A stretch of 64,000 nucleotides of DNA from Tetracladium setigerum (Eukaryota > Ascomycota > Leotiomycetes > Helotiales), in assembly GCA_031472005.1 (NCBI GenBank), contig PZJY01000006.1, forward strand, positions 2,294,001-2,358,000, given 5' to 3'. The notes beneath the pieces were generated by a model. It made no database searches. It worked only from the letters and a program-made list of their open reading frames with translations, and was not told the origin of the DNA. A program made the position numbers and the translations under genes. This document shows, one piece after another, positions 11,561 to 23,550 of this stretch; the stretch's first letter is position 1, and each line of letters starts with the position of its first letter.

Positions 11561-13622
11561 TGCTTGTATGTGCTTGTTTGTACAATATCAGATGATGTCC
11601 ATCCAACCCAGCCCAGAACGATCCATCTACCCCACAGTTACCTCTCCAAGATCAGGATCCATTACGGACCGTTGCGTGTGATACCATACACAAGTATGTA
11701 ACCTACCACTCCCTTAGTTCAGTCTCAGTCTCAGCCGGCCTCCCGGATCCTCCAAGTCCAGTCAAGTGTGGGAATACAAGACCGACTTCCGGAATACGAC
11801 ACACGATAGCTTCAATAATGATCAACCACACAGTAATTTCCAACGCTATTTCCTTGACTGAAGAAGAATAGAGAGGGCGTAATGGCAAAAGATGTGGAGA
11901 AGGAAGACGAATCGTTGGGGCTCAACTGCTCTGTAACTTGTACTTTCACATGTCAGAAGACGAGGGTAGGGGGGTATGTCCTGTCATCTGATGCCCCCGT
12001 TCCGACAAGTGCGAGTCAGCTTTTCCACCTTCACCTCAGACATCCTGACCAGTAGATAGTCAAATAGTAATTGAATAGAAGCTGGGTGATGGGGAGCTAG
12101 AAGCAATGTCAGGTTGACTACTTTCGGGACTTTAAACGATGATAAATAAATGTTAAAAATGGTATGGCACGTTGTTGGTAGAACAAAGATCTTGAGATGG
12201 AAGGGATGATGAGATGAGGAGATGAGGCTCGGGAACTTGCACGAGATATATTTTTCGGAGAGAATTGCAGGAATGGAAGGTTTTGCACTGTCTGCATTTT
12301 TCTTTTTTGGTTTTTATTGATCATGAAGAGGGAATAAGCAGATGAGGAGAGAGATGGTATAGTACGGAAGCTAGTCGTGCACCACCGTCGCGGGAGGAGG
12401 GACCTTTCGGCTGAGACAGATGCGCGAATGGAAGGGTGCGTGATCAAGGCGAGACATCATTGCCTCGTATGCGAAAAACAGGAATAGCAGTAGTGTAATC
12501 ATGGTATTTGGGAAGAGAAGTCAAGGGGAAGTGATAAAAGAGATGGAGAGAGTCTCCGCTTTCCCTGCTTGTCGTCCTCCTCAACCGACGTCGTCCGGCT
12601 AAAAAGAGTTCAAATGCAACTTCCTGCATATCTATTTAAATCGCAAGTTACTGTACAGTACCGCGCCGGTGGTGGTCACGAGATTCGCTTCTCTTCTCCG
12701 TGTTGGTCGGATCTCTATGTGATCTCGAGCTCCAGAGCTCCCCTGTGCTGCATCGATCGACTTGAGATGGGATGTCAGATCTTCCATATTGAATGTTAGG
12801 GATTGAACACAGACAGCTCCAACGCACGCACCTGACAAGAGATAAGTGAACACACCTGCTGCTGCTATACATGCGACAAACCGATTCAGTTCCCGGAGCC
12901 ATTACAGGAAGATTCGCAATTGAAAGGTGGGAGGGAAGCAAGCTATTCTTTTCCTCCCCTTGGAGCGATTGGCAAGGGGACTATACTACTACTACAGTAC
13001 TCGGCAGGATCAAAGGAAGATAGAAAACATCTTCTTCTTCACTTCTCGACCACTTGGATATAAGCTGAAGATAATCAACGCAGAGAACTGTCTCAAGCAA
13101 TTCGCCTCTGCGATAGATATCCAGATCAACCCTGTTAAGGTTGATGATCATGACGGAGTGAGGACGACGAGTTACTTGCTGCTTGCTCCCTTTTAGCTCC
13201 CGCTCGAAATCGAGTCTTCGTTCGGCCTGTACGCGCAGCGGTGAATGGGGGCCTTGGCATTCGATTGTTTAAGCATCGAGTCTCTCTCAGCCTTCAACTT
13301 TCTTTCCTTCCTCGATAACTTCCACGACACAACCAACACCCTCGGTCTATTCTCTACCAACTCACCATCGCCCTTCCAGCTTCGGGACGGAGTTGGATCT
13401 TGACCAGATATACCACTCCAATCTCTGCTTGCGCCATTCTCCCACGCGACCACACCTCTTTCCCAGGACCCCCACTTCGTGGACCCCGCGATACCACCTA
13501 CCTCGACCCTTCGTCGCGTTCTTCAAAGCCAGCTTTCGAAGCACCGCACTGGAAAGGAACAGAAAGACACACAACTCCCTTCAACCTGCGACGCAAGAAA
13601 CTCATAGATACAATCCGCAAAG

Positions 13623-15529
13623 ATGCCTTCCGAGTATAGGCACATGAGCACCAGCTCGCTGAACATCCCGTCCGCCGCCGCGGTCAATGGTAACAATAGC
13701 GGTGGACCACCACAGAATGGAGGAGCTGGCGGAATGGGACGATTCGAGGGTCCGCGCAGTCCTCCTGGACGACAGAGTAAGTTAGGGACACGGAGTACTC
13801 TCTGGTCGTTCGCGTTGCTGATATCGATAGACACATCTCACGTTCCGTGCAAGTTCTTTCGGCAAGGCGCATGTCAGGCTGGACAAGCATGCCCTTTCAG
13901 TCACGACCTCACAAGCACCTCTGATAACATCTGTAAATACTTTGCAAAGGTAAGATCCCCTCTCCAGCGCATATTAACAGAAGTGTTCACAGCTAACAAT
14001 CTCAGGGCAACTGCAAGTTTGGTCCCAAGTGCGCAAACGTCCATGTTCTCCCCGACGGACGACGGGTAAATTACAAACCAGTGGGGGACCGATGGGAGGA
14101 GCACATCTGAATATTGGAGGACGATTGAATACCGAATTATACCACCCACAAAACTCTGGCTCAGCCTTGACAAATGGCTTCATTCGTGCCAATGCCATAC
14201 CACCTTCTCCATACGGCCAGCAATACCCTCAATTCACAGGCCCAGATGAGAATTTCCTCCACTCAACGGCCGTCATGGAAGCATTGACATTGCGGTACCG
14301 ACAATCGACACAACCTACATCTCGCATCCCGGATCTCAGTACGGCTCGCCCAGAGACGAAGACCAGAACAGACTGGGTCTTGGATTGTCCCCAATTGCCG
14401 CCAAAGGATTGAGTGTTCTGGATGCGCCACTACCAGCCTCATTCGATAGCAATGGTGTCTCATGGATTGCTAGACATGGACCTATTGCTTCCTCGGTTCC
14501 CTCGAAGTTTGGTATTGAGTCGCCACCCGGATCAATGAGTATGAAGGACATGAGAGGCTCCGAGGCGCTGAAGAATCTGCATAGCTCCGCGTTCGGTGAT
14601 GATACTAGGGATCGTTTCAATGGAATCGCTGCCTCGCCCCCTGGACCCGCCGATGAATATTTTGGAAAGAGAGTCATGCATTCACAAAGATTCGCAAAGA
14701 GCAAGGTCATGTCTGCAAGTTTACCAAAGGCGATTGATCAGGATTGGGATGATTTCACATTTGAGGAAGATCTTCTACCAGAGACATTGAAGGATTTGAT
14801 GACGCCACAGGAGAAGGCTCGACGAGGATCTCGGACTGCAGAGGAGGGAGGACGACCTATCAACAGTGGTGCTGGAACCCAGGTGCTGACAGCCCATTGA
14901 AGTTTGGCTCGCCCTCAAATGCCAGCCCATCCCGATGGGGGCCTCTCTTCCAGCGACATCAACAGCAAAAGGAAGAGGAGGATCGCGCAGCACTATCGAG
15001 AGCTTCAGCCTTCGGTCATGTCGGATCGCCTCTCCGCAATTCTTCGCTCCATCCTGGAGCCAGCCCAAGCTCTCGACCAATTGCTCGCTCGGGAAATTCG
15101 GTAGACTCCACATCATTCCTCGCCTCTCCTCCACGCCAAAGTTCAATGTCAATGATCTCCCAGCAATTACAAAGAACACGACTGGGAAGAGTCGAATCCA
15201 ATGGCAACGAAAACCTTAGCCCAGCTGCAAATGGACGTGTCACCAGCAACCCTATCAGTGCTACCTCGAGATCAGGTTTGGTTGGTGATCGACAAGCCAG
15301 CTCTGGAAGCATGGGCAATGGCGGAAGCGGCCGTTTCACAACACCAATCGACGAGGAGCAAGGCGACTTTGTATTTGACATGGAAGGTGAAGACGAGAAG
15401 ACGGGGGAGAAGCGAAACAGTGGTGGCTGGACATTTGCTGGTGGAAAAAGCCCCAACCTTGCTGCTGTCGCTGGACCCCGGAATGGTACTACCTCGGGTA
15501 CAGTTGAGGGCATGTTTGGAGCAAGATGA
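13623..15529 (+). CDS. Tandem CCCH zinc-finger protein (three apparent one-base deletions)
   Basis: Three exons (13623-13776, 13831-13949, 14006-15529). Two CCCH fingers of spacing C-x7-C-x5-C-x3-H lie near residues 57-75 (CKFFRQGAC...CPFSH) and 86-104 (CKYFAKGNC...CANVH), a family that binds RNA. The second finger is split by intron 13950-14005. The C-terminal ~490 residues are Ser/Pro/Gly-rich and end in an acidic GDFVFDMEGEDE motif and SGGWTFA, seen in fungal orthologues. As written the frame breaks three times, at about 14083-14087 (GGGGG), 14277-14300 and 14878-14880 (CCC); one extra base at each restores a continuous 599-residue protein. I treat these as assembly errors because similar ones occur in neighbouring essential genes. 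Start could instead be the Met at codon 8. Confidence 0.8.
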
Positions 15530-16892
15530 TTCCCTCCCGAGAGGTGCATTGTTCTTTTGCACTCACCAGCTGCACTCAACAACATACACCATCGTTTCTC
15601 CTGCCACTTAATCTCTGCATCGCATCATCGAAAAGGCAACAAAAAGTTCGTCGGGCACATCGACCTGGCTGGAAATCTACATCAGGCGTTTTTTTTATCT
15701 TCCAATAGGACATCCACAGCCAGCACATCTCTTTATACTTGCACATACCCCCCTTGGGAAGTCAATTGCCTCGTCACAATAACTCCCATCATATCGCGCA
15801 TCCTCACAGCATACTACTCGCATTTGCTCAAGCAAAGCAAAGCAAAACACAGTCAATGCACCGTTTCATTACTCAAATGTACCATAGACCGCGTTTTTAT
15901 CAACGTTTGAATCCCCGTTTGTGTTTTTTTTTTTGCATTCAGGAGTTTTCTGGGATGGAAAATATGCAAATGGACATGATCTGGAAATGAACCTGGATGA
16001 AATGGTAGGGACTGGGCTAGTGGAGTTGAGTCTCTTTTTTTTATTAGTTTTTTCAGTTTCAGGAAGCATGCCTCCTCGCTTTGCGGGGTTATGATGTGGT
16101 TGAGATGATCTACATATATATATTATCTCAGGTTTACCTTATTCTTAGAGAGGGGAATTTGAATCATATTTGGGAAAAATGTACAAAATGGATATATGTG
16201 GTTGTAGTGATGAGGTGACTGTGTTTCTGTGAGGTCATGTTATCTGACATTCTGCCATTTTAATTTTTTTGGTGGTTGGATTTCTGTATAAATGCTGCTT
16301 TGCCCCAAAGGTCGGGTTCTCCGAGCGGCTACTCCGATCGGCTATTTTCATTTAGCTCTTCAAATAGGTAATTGAGGAAGAACCGGCGGCGCTCTCTACA
16401 GTAAGATAATTTCCATCCTGGCTGGCTTGATATCTGGGGCCAGGGTTTTAGAGTATGGATATTTCGTTATGGACATGTATCTAAATGCTTTTTTCCTTCT
16501 CTTTTCTTTCCTTTTCATTTGAAAAAATAAATCCTTTCCGACTATGCGACTTTTCGACTTTTCGTGTTTGTTCTTAGATATAGTCAGGTGCCTTCAAAAG
16601 CAACGCTTAATAACTGACAACAACGCATTAGGTAGGGTATATAAAAAGAAAAGGTCAAAAACTCCAAAACACCCCAAGCCCCCAAAAATCTAGAAAATCT
16701 GAAAACCCAAAATACCATTCCCAATACCGTCAAAAGTTCAAATACCCAAAAAGTTGAGGAACTAGAGAGGTATAATTGAATGCTAGTGCAAAAGAAGACT
16801 CCGGAGGCTCCCTATTTCTATAGCTAGGTACCCAACTGAAAGCAAAGCCAAAAAGAAATAAGATGTTCAAAAGGCTAAAAAGTCTAAAGGAG
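15530..16892. other. Intergenic, convergent gene ends
   Basis: 3' flanks of the CCCH gene and the NACHT gene. AT-rich with T-runs; no gene, RNA or structured repeat recognised. Confidence 0.5.
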
Positions 16893-19800
16893 TCAATGAG
16901 ATTCAGAAATGTCGGCATCATTATTGAGACCCGTGACAGTGGGGTTTATAGAGAATATTGCCGTTAACCCAGGCAGGGAGTTATCTCGGGACAGACTGCC
17001 CGAGCTTTGATAGCCCGTAGTATCATCCTCCAGGCTTGCTTTCGTCGCGCAAGAGTACCCTTCGCGCGGAGCCGCGAGAGAATTCAATTGACGTGTCAAG
17101 ACCGCTGGAAGACAAGTCGGTACATGATTCTCAGTTGAATCGTACGTCGGCTTCGCGGCAGCATTGAGAATGACTTGAATTGATCCTCCTCCTCGCTCGC
17201 AGTTCCCCTCGGGCCACAGCACGGTAGTATTCGTGAATCGGAGATCGATGGATCGCGGCACACGCGCGAGCGAGAGTGTTCTCGTCGTCAGGTCTTCAGA
17301 CTGGGTGGCGAGCTGGATGCTCTGCGGTCCTGCCGAGTGTGATAGTTGGATCTGGGTTTGGAGCTTGTTATTTTCTGCTGAGTGGCTTAGGGTGAGTGAG
17401 GATGTGTTGACGAGTTTGGGCATTTTGGTTGTTCGCATCGCGGTACATAAGCTCGACTCGTTGTTGGGACCCTCCTCCTCCTGATCGAGCGGGCGTTTCT
17501 TCGAGTTTCGATCTTTCAGTGAGGATACTTCAACGGGCTCTGCAGATGGCGGGAGATGTTTTGGAGGACTTTGAGTTTGATGAAAGGGATGGACTTCGGG
17601 CCATTGCACTCCATGGTATGTAATTGTAAAGTAATCTCCACAGGCTGAAAATCCTATGTGTTCTATCTCTCTCTGGCCAAGTTTGAGATCTACCAATTTG
17701 GTAGGTCTTTTGTCTATAAAATAATCGTAATTAGCGAGGAGACAAAAAGGTCAAGCAGCAAGTACGTACCATTTTCCAAATCAACAAGCCAGACTGCCAT
17801 TTGTGTGATAAAGATAAGCTTGGGTCTCTGGGGGTGTATTGCAAGGAGAGTATGAGTACGCAAAATATCGTTGAAGCTAATGATCTCAACTTCACGAAGT
17901 TCACGTAGTACAATTTTGGAATTGGCGTTGTTAGTAATGCGGAAAATGACTACAAGCTCCTTCATAGTTGTGGAATGGTTGTAACCCTGAAAGACAGCAA
18001 ATTGACCATCGGCCGAGATGAGCCACTCATAGAAATATCTAAATTGGAGGGGTTGGGTTGACGGTGATACCGGTGACCAATTTGGAGAATTTATTGAAAA
18101 GACCTCAGAGCTGTAGCCCAGAGAAGTGTTGTTTCCGAGTTGAGTGAAGTTGAATGCAAACAGGGTTCGCAGCACGATTATGTTGCTAAGGTCGTTTGAG
18201 ATTACCATGGGGAAAGCCAATTTACGGTGATCCAGAGCAGAGCGACGCAGAGACTGGCGCAAAAGAATTGCAATTTCGTTCTCCGAGAGGGGCATTTGAG
18301 CCGATCCTTGGGGGATGGCATGTTCGTTGAGCGCAAAAATTTCGTACGTGGCAGTCCATCCTTTTGACAGGATCAGTAGCTCACTCATTGTGATATGTGG
18401 AGCTGGTTTAAGGTATATTTTGGGTGCAGACGACTGTACGATCTTCGACGAAGGTGCCCAAAATTGGGTAAATGCTCTAGTTCACGGGTTAGACACAGTA
18501 TTAGTTCCGGCTTGGTGTTAGATAATACAATCTAGACTTACTGAGAAGGCCATATACTGAGTGTTCCGACCAACTGTCCATCGGGAGAGTTTGACGATAT
18601 TCTAAATAACGCCTGGCTGCAAAGGTTGGCTGCTGGCTGGGTTTGAAAAGTATCTAAAGTTGCCGCCGATGTCTGCAAGAAGAACCGGCTATGACTGAAA
18701 ACTGTCAAATCATTCCAGATTTCATGCGGCTGAAGTATAAGTGTATCTCCCCATTCAGTATGAACTTCCTCAAGGACAGCTGCAAAGTCTGTCAAGTCTT
18801 GCAAGGATTTACTCCAGATCGGATCATACTCCGTTGAGCTTCGTGATGCCAACCGTTCTGCCATTGATTCTATAGCGGCGCTGATATCATCAACGATTGA
18901 GGTTCCAACAAAGGTATACATGGCTTCGACCCAAACCATGAGGTTTGCTTTGGCTGCCAGAAAGGTGTTTAAAGCTGTAGCCAGGGTACGAGAGCGGTCA
19001 AGTCCTATATTGGAATGTGCGATAGAGATCTGGAAATAATCTTTGAGATGATGGGGCCATTGTGTGGCAGCATACTCCAGGAACGGATACTGAGTATTTA
19101 AGCTGTTGATGGATGTGGATATATGTATATCACCTCCCAATGGCCTAGGTGATACGGTAGTCACCAGATAAGAAAGACAACGTTCCACAATTTCTGACGC
19201 GGCATCGTTTTCTGGAAGGACAAATGACAGCCCAGAATCAGAACAGAGGCGAGGAGAAAGTATAAACTCTTGGGCAGTGAGATGTACGAAGTGCAGGTAT
19301 GTATTCTGGCGCTTCTCAATCAGGCCACAGCAGGAGACGATGATGGCATGCTCAAAATCATCGACTCGATCTCCGCCATTCGGACCGGAACTTGGTTCCC
19401 AAACAATCTCTTTGATGTGTACTGGCGCGATGGATGACTTAGCATACGCCACCCACATGAACACCCAACTGGCGAGTTGCCGACTAGCACGATCCAAGGA
19501 TTTGATATGGTTGAAGATTCTGTCATACATGTCGTCTAGTCCTTCAGGAGTCGACTTGGTCATTTCATACACCCTCTCGGCTCGAGAGAGCGCTGCCGAA
19601 TTGAGATATGCGATGAGCAAACGCGCCCACAAGAACATTCCGTCCGCACGCTCGAGGATAATAGTTTGAAAAGCGGATAAATCAACGTCCGGAGGAAGAA
19701 GTGAACCATCTCGTAAACGAATTAATTCACTGTTGAGAAAGATCGAAATGTCTTTGTCCAGTGTGTCTCGCGACATACGAACTGTGCAATTCTCTTTGAT

Positions 19801-21464
19801 CGAAAGTCGAAGACATGATACGTTGGGTCTGCTAAAGAGTATGATCTTGAGTTTCGATGTGGCCGTGAACTGGCAGAGTTCCTGGCAGAGTTTCGCATTA
19901 TCAATACACTCATCGATGCCATCGAGAACGAACACGACATCTGCGAGCTGGGCCAGAGCAAGTCGTAGAAGATCAACGAGCTGATGCTCGGAGGCCGATG
20001 CCACGTCCGCTGCTCTTGCGACCTGGAAAATATTGAAGATGGCTTCCAGGCTTTTGCACTGTTGAAAAAGCTGAGTGGCAAGAGCTCGATACGCTTCATG
20101 CCGGGCCGGTCTTTCCATTCCTCTTTGACGGAAAAAGTAATAGCAAATGGAGGGCGGCGACAGTCCTGGGTCAGGCGGATTGTCACGAAGCTCCTCGACG
20201 ACTGAAGCGGCAAGGACAGTTTTGCCCCATCCTGGATTCCCTTGAACCCATAAGATGGGCCCGAGAACGGTATTCATCTTCCATTCTTGGTATTTGTTGC
20301 TCTCAAACAGCCATTCATTTGTACCGCTCTCTCGAGAATCTTGGGCCTGCTCGAACGGACTCACAAATTCTAGCGGATTCAACCACTTGATCACCGAGGA
20401 ACAAAATACATCTGAAAGGCGGGGTTACTCAGCGGGGAAAATCATACGACAGGAATTTAGCATACCCATTTGCTTCTTGTCAAAACTCTCCGTCAGATTC
20501 GATGCCATGTTCCTGATTTGCTGGATATGTTCCGCCTCATTTTGGTCCCTCTGAGCTGCCGCCTGCAGTGTACTTCGAATCTCTCCCAGGGTAGCCCAGT
20601 GAAGCTCTTCTTTCACCACCTTCTGATGGAATAACAAGCGCTGTAGCACGGACTGAAAGCGGACATCGAAAGGCTTCCACAGAAGGCTTCCAATGACTTC
20701 GGGTGTTCTTTTGAGTTCTAAGACTTTATTATCCATAGACTCCAGATATACAGTGGAAGCGTTATTTGGGAAACTTACTGCCTTTCCTGTTGGAAAACAC
20801 TCGGGCAACTGCCTGAAAAAACTCGATAAGATCCCCATAGAACATGGCCATTGAATCCCGCAGTCGTTGCGTGACAAAGCCCTCAGCTGCAGATCCCAGA
20901 GCTCGAAAGACATCTTCGTATCGCGGAAGAACCAAGGAAATCCTTTCGATATTTTCACATAATTTATCAAAGAAGGTAGCGAATTGACTGGCGAGCTGCA
21001 ATGAGCAAGAGTGAGCAATTTCCGGTGAATTAATCACGACTACAGTCGCAGAAAGGTGGGGTTTACCTGTAAAACCAGACGAAAAGCACCCCAAACAAAG
21101 GCTGCGTACTCAGGACGAGCACTACAAATAATCCCAATCACCTTAAAGTAAGGCTCCAGATTGTCCGCTAATGACTGGACTTTCCGGGCACATCGAAGTC
21201 CTCGCTGCCTTGACTTCAAGGCGACCTCGAACTGCTTCACCTCAGCAAGAAGGCTTTTGGCCGAGGAGCAACTCGGGAATTGGAGCCGTTCTTCTTTAGT
21301 CAAAGATTGGAGGAACTCAGTCTTCGCCTTGTCGAAGATCAAGCTTAGCTCGGGCGAGGCTTCGACCTCTGGGAGCTGTGGAAGCTCGATTCGGCTTGTC
21401 AATTCTATTAGTTAGTTAAGCGGCTCAGCATAGGTACGGAGTAGTCTCGCGATACGCACCTCAT
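16893..21464 (-). CDS. DUF7708-NACHT STAND NTPase (NLR-like)
   Basis: Seven exons: 21464-21460, 21394-21067, 20995-20779, 20717-20466, 20411-18542, 18476-17770, 17713-16893; about 1399 residues, length divisible by three. The first exon is only ATGAG and is inferred from the lack of an ATG in the second, so the start is uncertain. Residues 1-200 resemble DUF7708 (LEPYFKVIGIICSARPEYAAFVWGAFRLVLQ split at the intron). The NACHT NTPase follows with Walker A GNPGWGKT (about 323-330) and Walker B VVFVLDGIDEC (about 425-435). The C-terminal ~600 residues show no clear WD, ankyrin or TPR repeat; the last 270 are Ser/Thr-rich with KKRPLDQEEEG, a possible nuclear signal. Proteins of this class work as oligomerising immune or incompatibility switches in fungi; that role here is inferred from domain content. 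Confidence 0.85.
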
Positions 21465-22680
21465 TTCCGGTATGTATACGATGGGTGTCTTGTCCTCGGA
21501 TATACCAAGAAAGATTCGACAAAGAGAGAGAAAGAGAGAGAGTCAAATTGGAAAAGAGATGAGAACTTGCGGTCCCAGAATGCGACGAGGCTATGTGGCG
21601 GCTGAGCAACCAACACAGGCCTCGGTGAGCTGACTTCAAACAGAAGGAAGCTTTCCGCTTTCCACCAGGTATACAGCCATAATGAAGTTAATAATTCGTG
21701 TGTATGTATTTATATATAAAGTGTAGATGCCGCTCGCCGTTAGACTGAGAAGGGGCGGTAGTAATACAGTGTGAGTATGATTTGAGTTGACTAGATTCGA
21801 CTTTTAAATTCGACACGAGTATGAACAACCAACAACCTAACCGACAAGAAATCCAATTCTCTCCATCAGAACACACACAGGAAATATCCGAACCAACAGA
21901 TCAATTCTTCCATATTCCAAAGCCCTGTAACAATCATTATAAAGAAAACCAAGGGTGGAAAGTCGGCTCTCGCACAGAACCAAGCGCTGGACGTGGTGTT
22001 CAAAGCGCATCCGCGCTTCAAATGCACCCATCTCGCGACGTGCAACAAACGTCACGGTTGGGCGGTTAAATTATGTAAGCATTCATTTTGTGGCAGCGGC
22101 GGGACTGCTGTCAATTTTGCGATGTGCAACAAAGTTGCGGTTAGACGGTTAAATTATATAAGTACCTCCTACCTGCCCTGGGCTGCAGGACGAGTGCCAG
22201 CGGGACTATGGTTCAATATTGCGATGTGCAACAAATTATTGAGGAAAGTGTGTCCGGGATTGGTGCCTCAGATATGAGGCCGTAAATACGAGGCTTAGAG
22301 CGGTTGGACGGCTAAAGTTTACATAATGTCTTCTGCCTCAGGCTGCTACGCCGTGGATGCGTGGGCAAACTGAATCTCAGAATTCGTCGAAAAAAAGAAG
22401 GCCATTTCCCCTGAGCCATCAATCAATTGACAAACATTCCTTCATTCTCGGGCTCGAAAGCTATTTGTGTTGTGGTGCTCCTATCTATCTCTCCTTCTTT
22501 TTTCGAAATTAGGGCATCAAACCTGAGTTGTGGCCGCTTTGTCCTCGCTTAATTTCCTTAGCGCAAAGAAAAAAGCGGCGCCCGCCATTCTTTTGCTGCA
22601 ACATCCAATTTCTTCGAATCTCGAGAGGTCTTTGGCTTTGAGAAGTTCAACGACAACAATCGACAACCACCGACCTCAAG
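21465..22680. other. Intergenic between NACHT gene and ribosomal protein gene
   Basis: Divergent promoter space. Contains a (GAGA)n-like CT/AG run near 21520-21545, the 22030-22330 tandem repeat array, and CT-rich leader sequence just before the ribosomal protein gene. No other coding region recognised. Confidence 0.5.
22030..22330 (-). repeat. ~100-bp tandem units with rc TTTGTTGCACRTCGC core
   Basis: Three cores on the minus strand at 22034-22049, 22118-22133 and 22220-22235 (CGACGTGCAACAAA / CGATGTGCAACAAA on plus), 84 and 102 bases apart. Each is followed on the plus strand by a second conserved block, GGTTRGRCGGTTAAATTATRTAAG (best in the first two units; GGTTGGACGGCTAAAGTTTA near 22300). 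The core equals that of the 5265-5975 array, but the flanking unit is different. Confidence 0.75.
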
Positions 22681-23550
22681 ATGCCTACCCACTTGAGCAA
22701 AACCCGCAAGCAGTACGTTGACACTCTATTCTTCCATCCTATCGATCATTCCCGCGCAGCGCTATCTTGGATGTTGTTGGGGGACCGTTTGTTGGCGGAG
22801 GGAGGGGAGGACGACGAGATGGAATTGGGTTTACGAGGAGGACCACAGCAACACCATCACGACCTACGACGCGCCACATCTATGATCTCTGCGTATGCAG
22901 AGGGGAATGGAACAAGACAAAGTTGAGAGGAAGATTTGCTAACTCTTTCTTCACAGCCGCGGTCACGTTTCCGCCGGTCACGGTCGTGTAGGAAAGCACC
23001 GCAAGCATCCCGGTGGTAGAGGTCTCGCAGGTGGTCAACACCACCACCGAACCAATTTGGATAAGTACCATCCAGGTTACTTCGGAAAGGTCGGTATGCG
23101 ACACTTCCACAAGCAAGGCAACCACTCGTGGAAGCCAATCATCAACCTCGATAAGGTATGTTCTATTTCCCACTCCCACACCCCTCACAGAAACACAAAT
23201 CAAAAGCCATGGGCATTTGCATGGAGAAAAGCGAAGAATTTAGAGGAGAATGCTTGGGGGATTGGGACATATGGAGATGACTGAAGTTGAATGGTGCGCG
23301 CAAAGAATACCACTAACAATCAAACCACACAGCTCTGGTCTCTCGTCCCCAGTGAACTCCGCACCGAGTACATCGCCGGCAAGAAATCCGACAGCGTCCC
23401 CGTCCTCGACCTCACCCCCTCGGCTACAGCAAAGTCCTCGGCAAGGGCCGAATCCCAGAGATACCATTGGTCGTACGCGCACGCTGGGTTAGCAAGGAGG
23501 CAGAGCGAAAGATCGTCGCGGCTGGTGGTGTTGTTGAGTTGGTTGCATAA
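22681..23550 (+). CDS. rpl28: 60S ribosomal protein uL15 (yeast L28, human L27a), one apparent base deletion
   Basis: Three exons (22681-22712, 22957-23155, 23333-23550) with introns of 244 and 177 bases, longer than elsewhere in the window as is common for ribosomal protein genes. The product opens MPTHLSKTRKHRGHVSAGHG and contains the glycine-rich GGRGLAGGQHHHRTN region typical of uL15, then YHPGYFGKVGMRHFH. As given, exon 3 goes out of frame at the CCCCC run 23415-23419; one more C restores LTPLGYSKVLGKGRIP and ends in VVELVA at 23550, for 149 residues, the same length as the yeast protein. Since the protein is essential and single-copy in most fungi, the break is best read as a sequence error. 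Acts in the large subunit near the peptidyl transferase centre. Confidence 0.93.

Larger units (their letters stand above)
10424..13622. other. Long gene-poor region
   Basis: No conserved coding region recognised in 3.2 kb. It contains two rc copies of the TTGCAC core (11106-11122 and 11203-11219), a TTGG microsatellite (11537-11560), and, towards 13200-13620, CT/CA-rich sequence typical of a fungal promoter and leader for the CCCH gene. Small ORFs here lack codon bias or recognisable motifs. Confidence 0.5.

Noticed and set aside
22681..23550. uL15 gene as a pseudogene
   Set aside because: Only one base is missing, in a C-run, and introns, ends and length of 149 residues fit a working gene.
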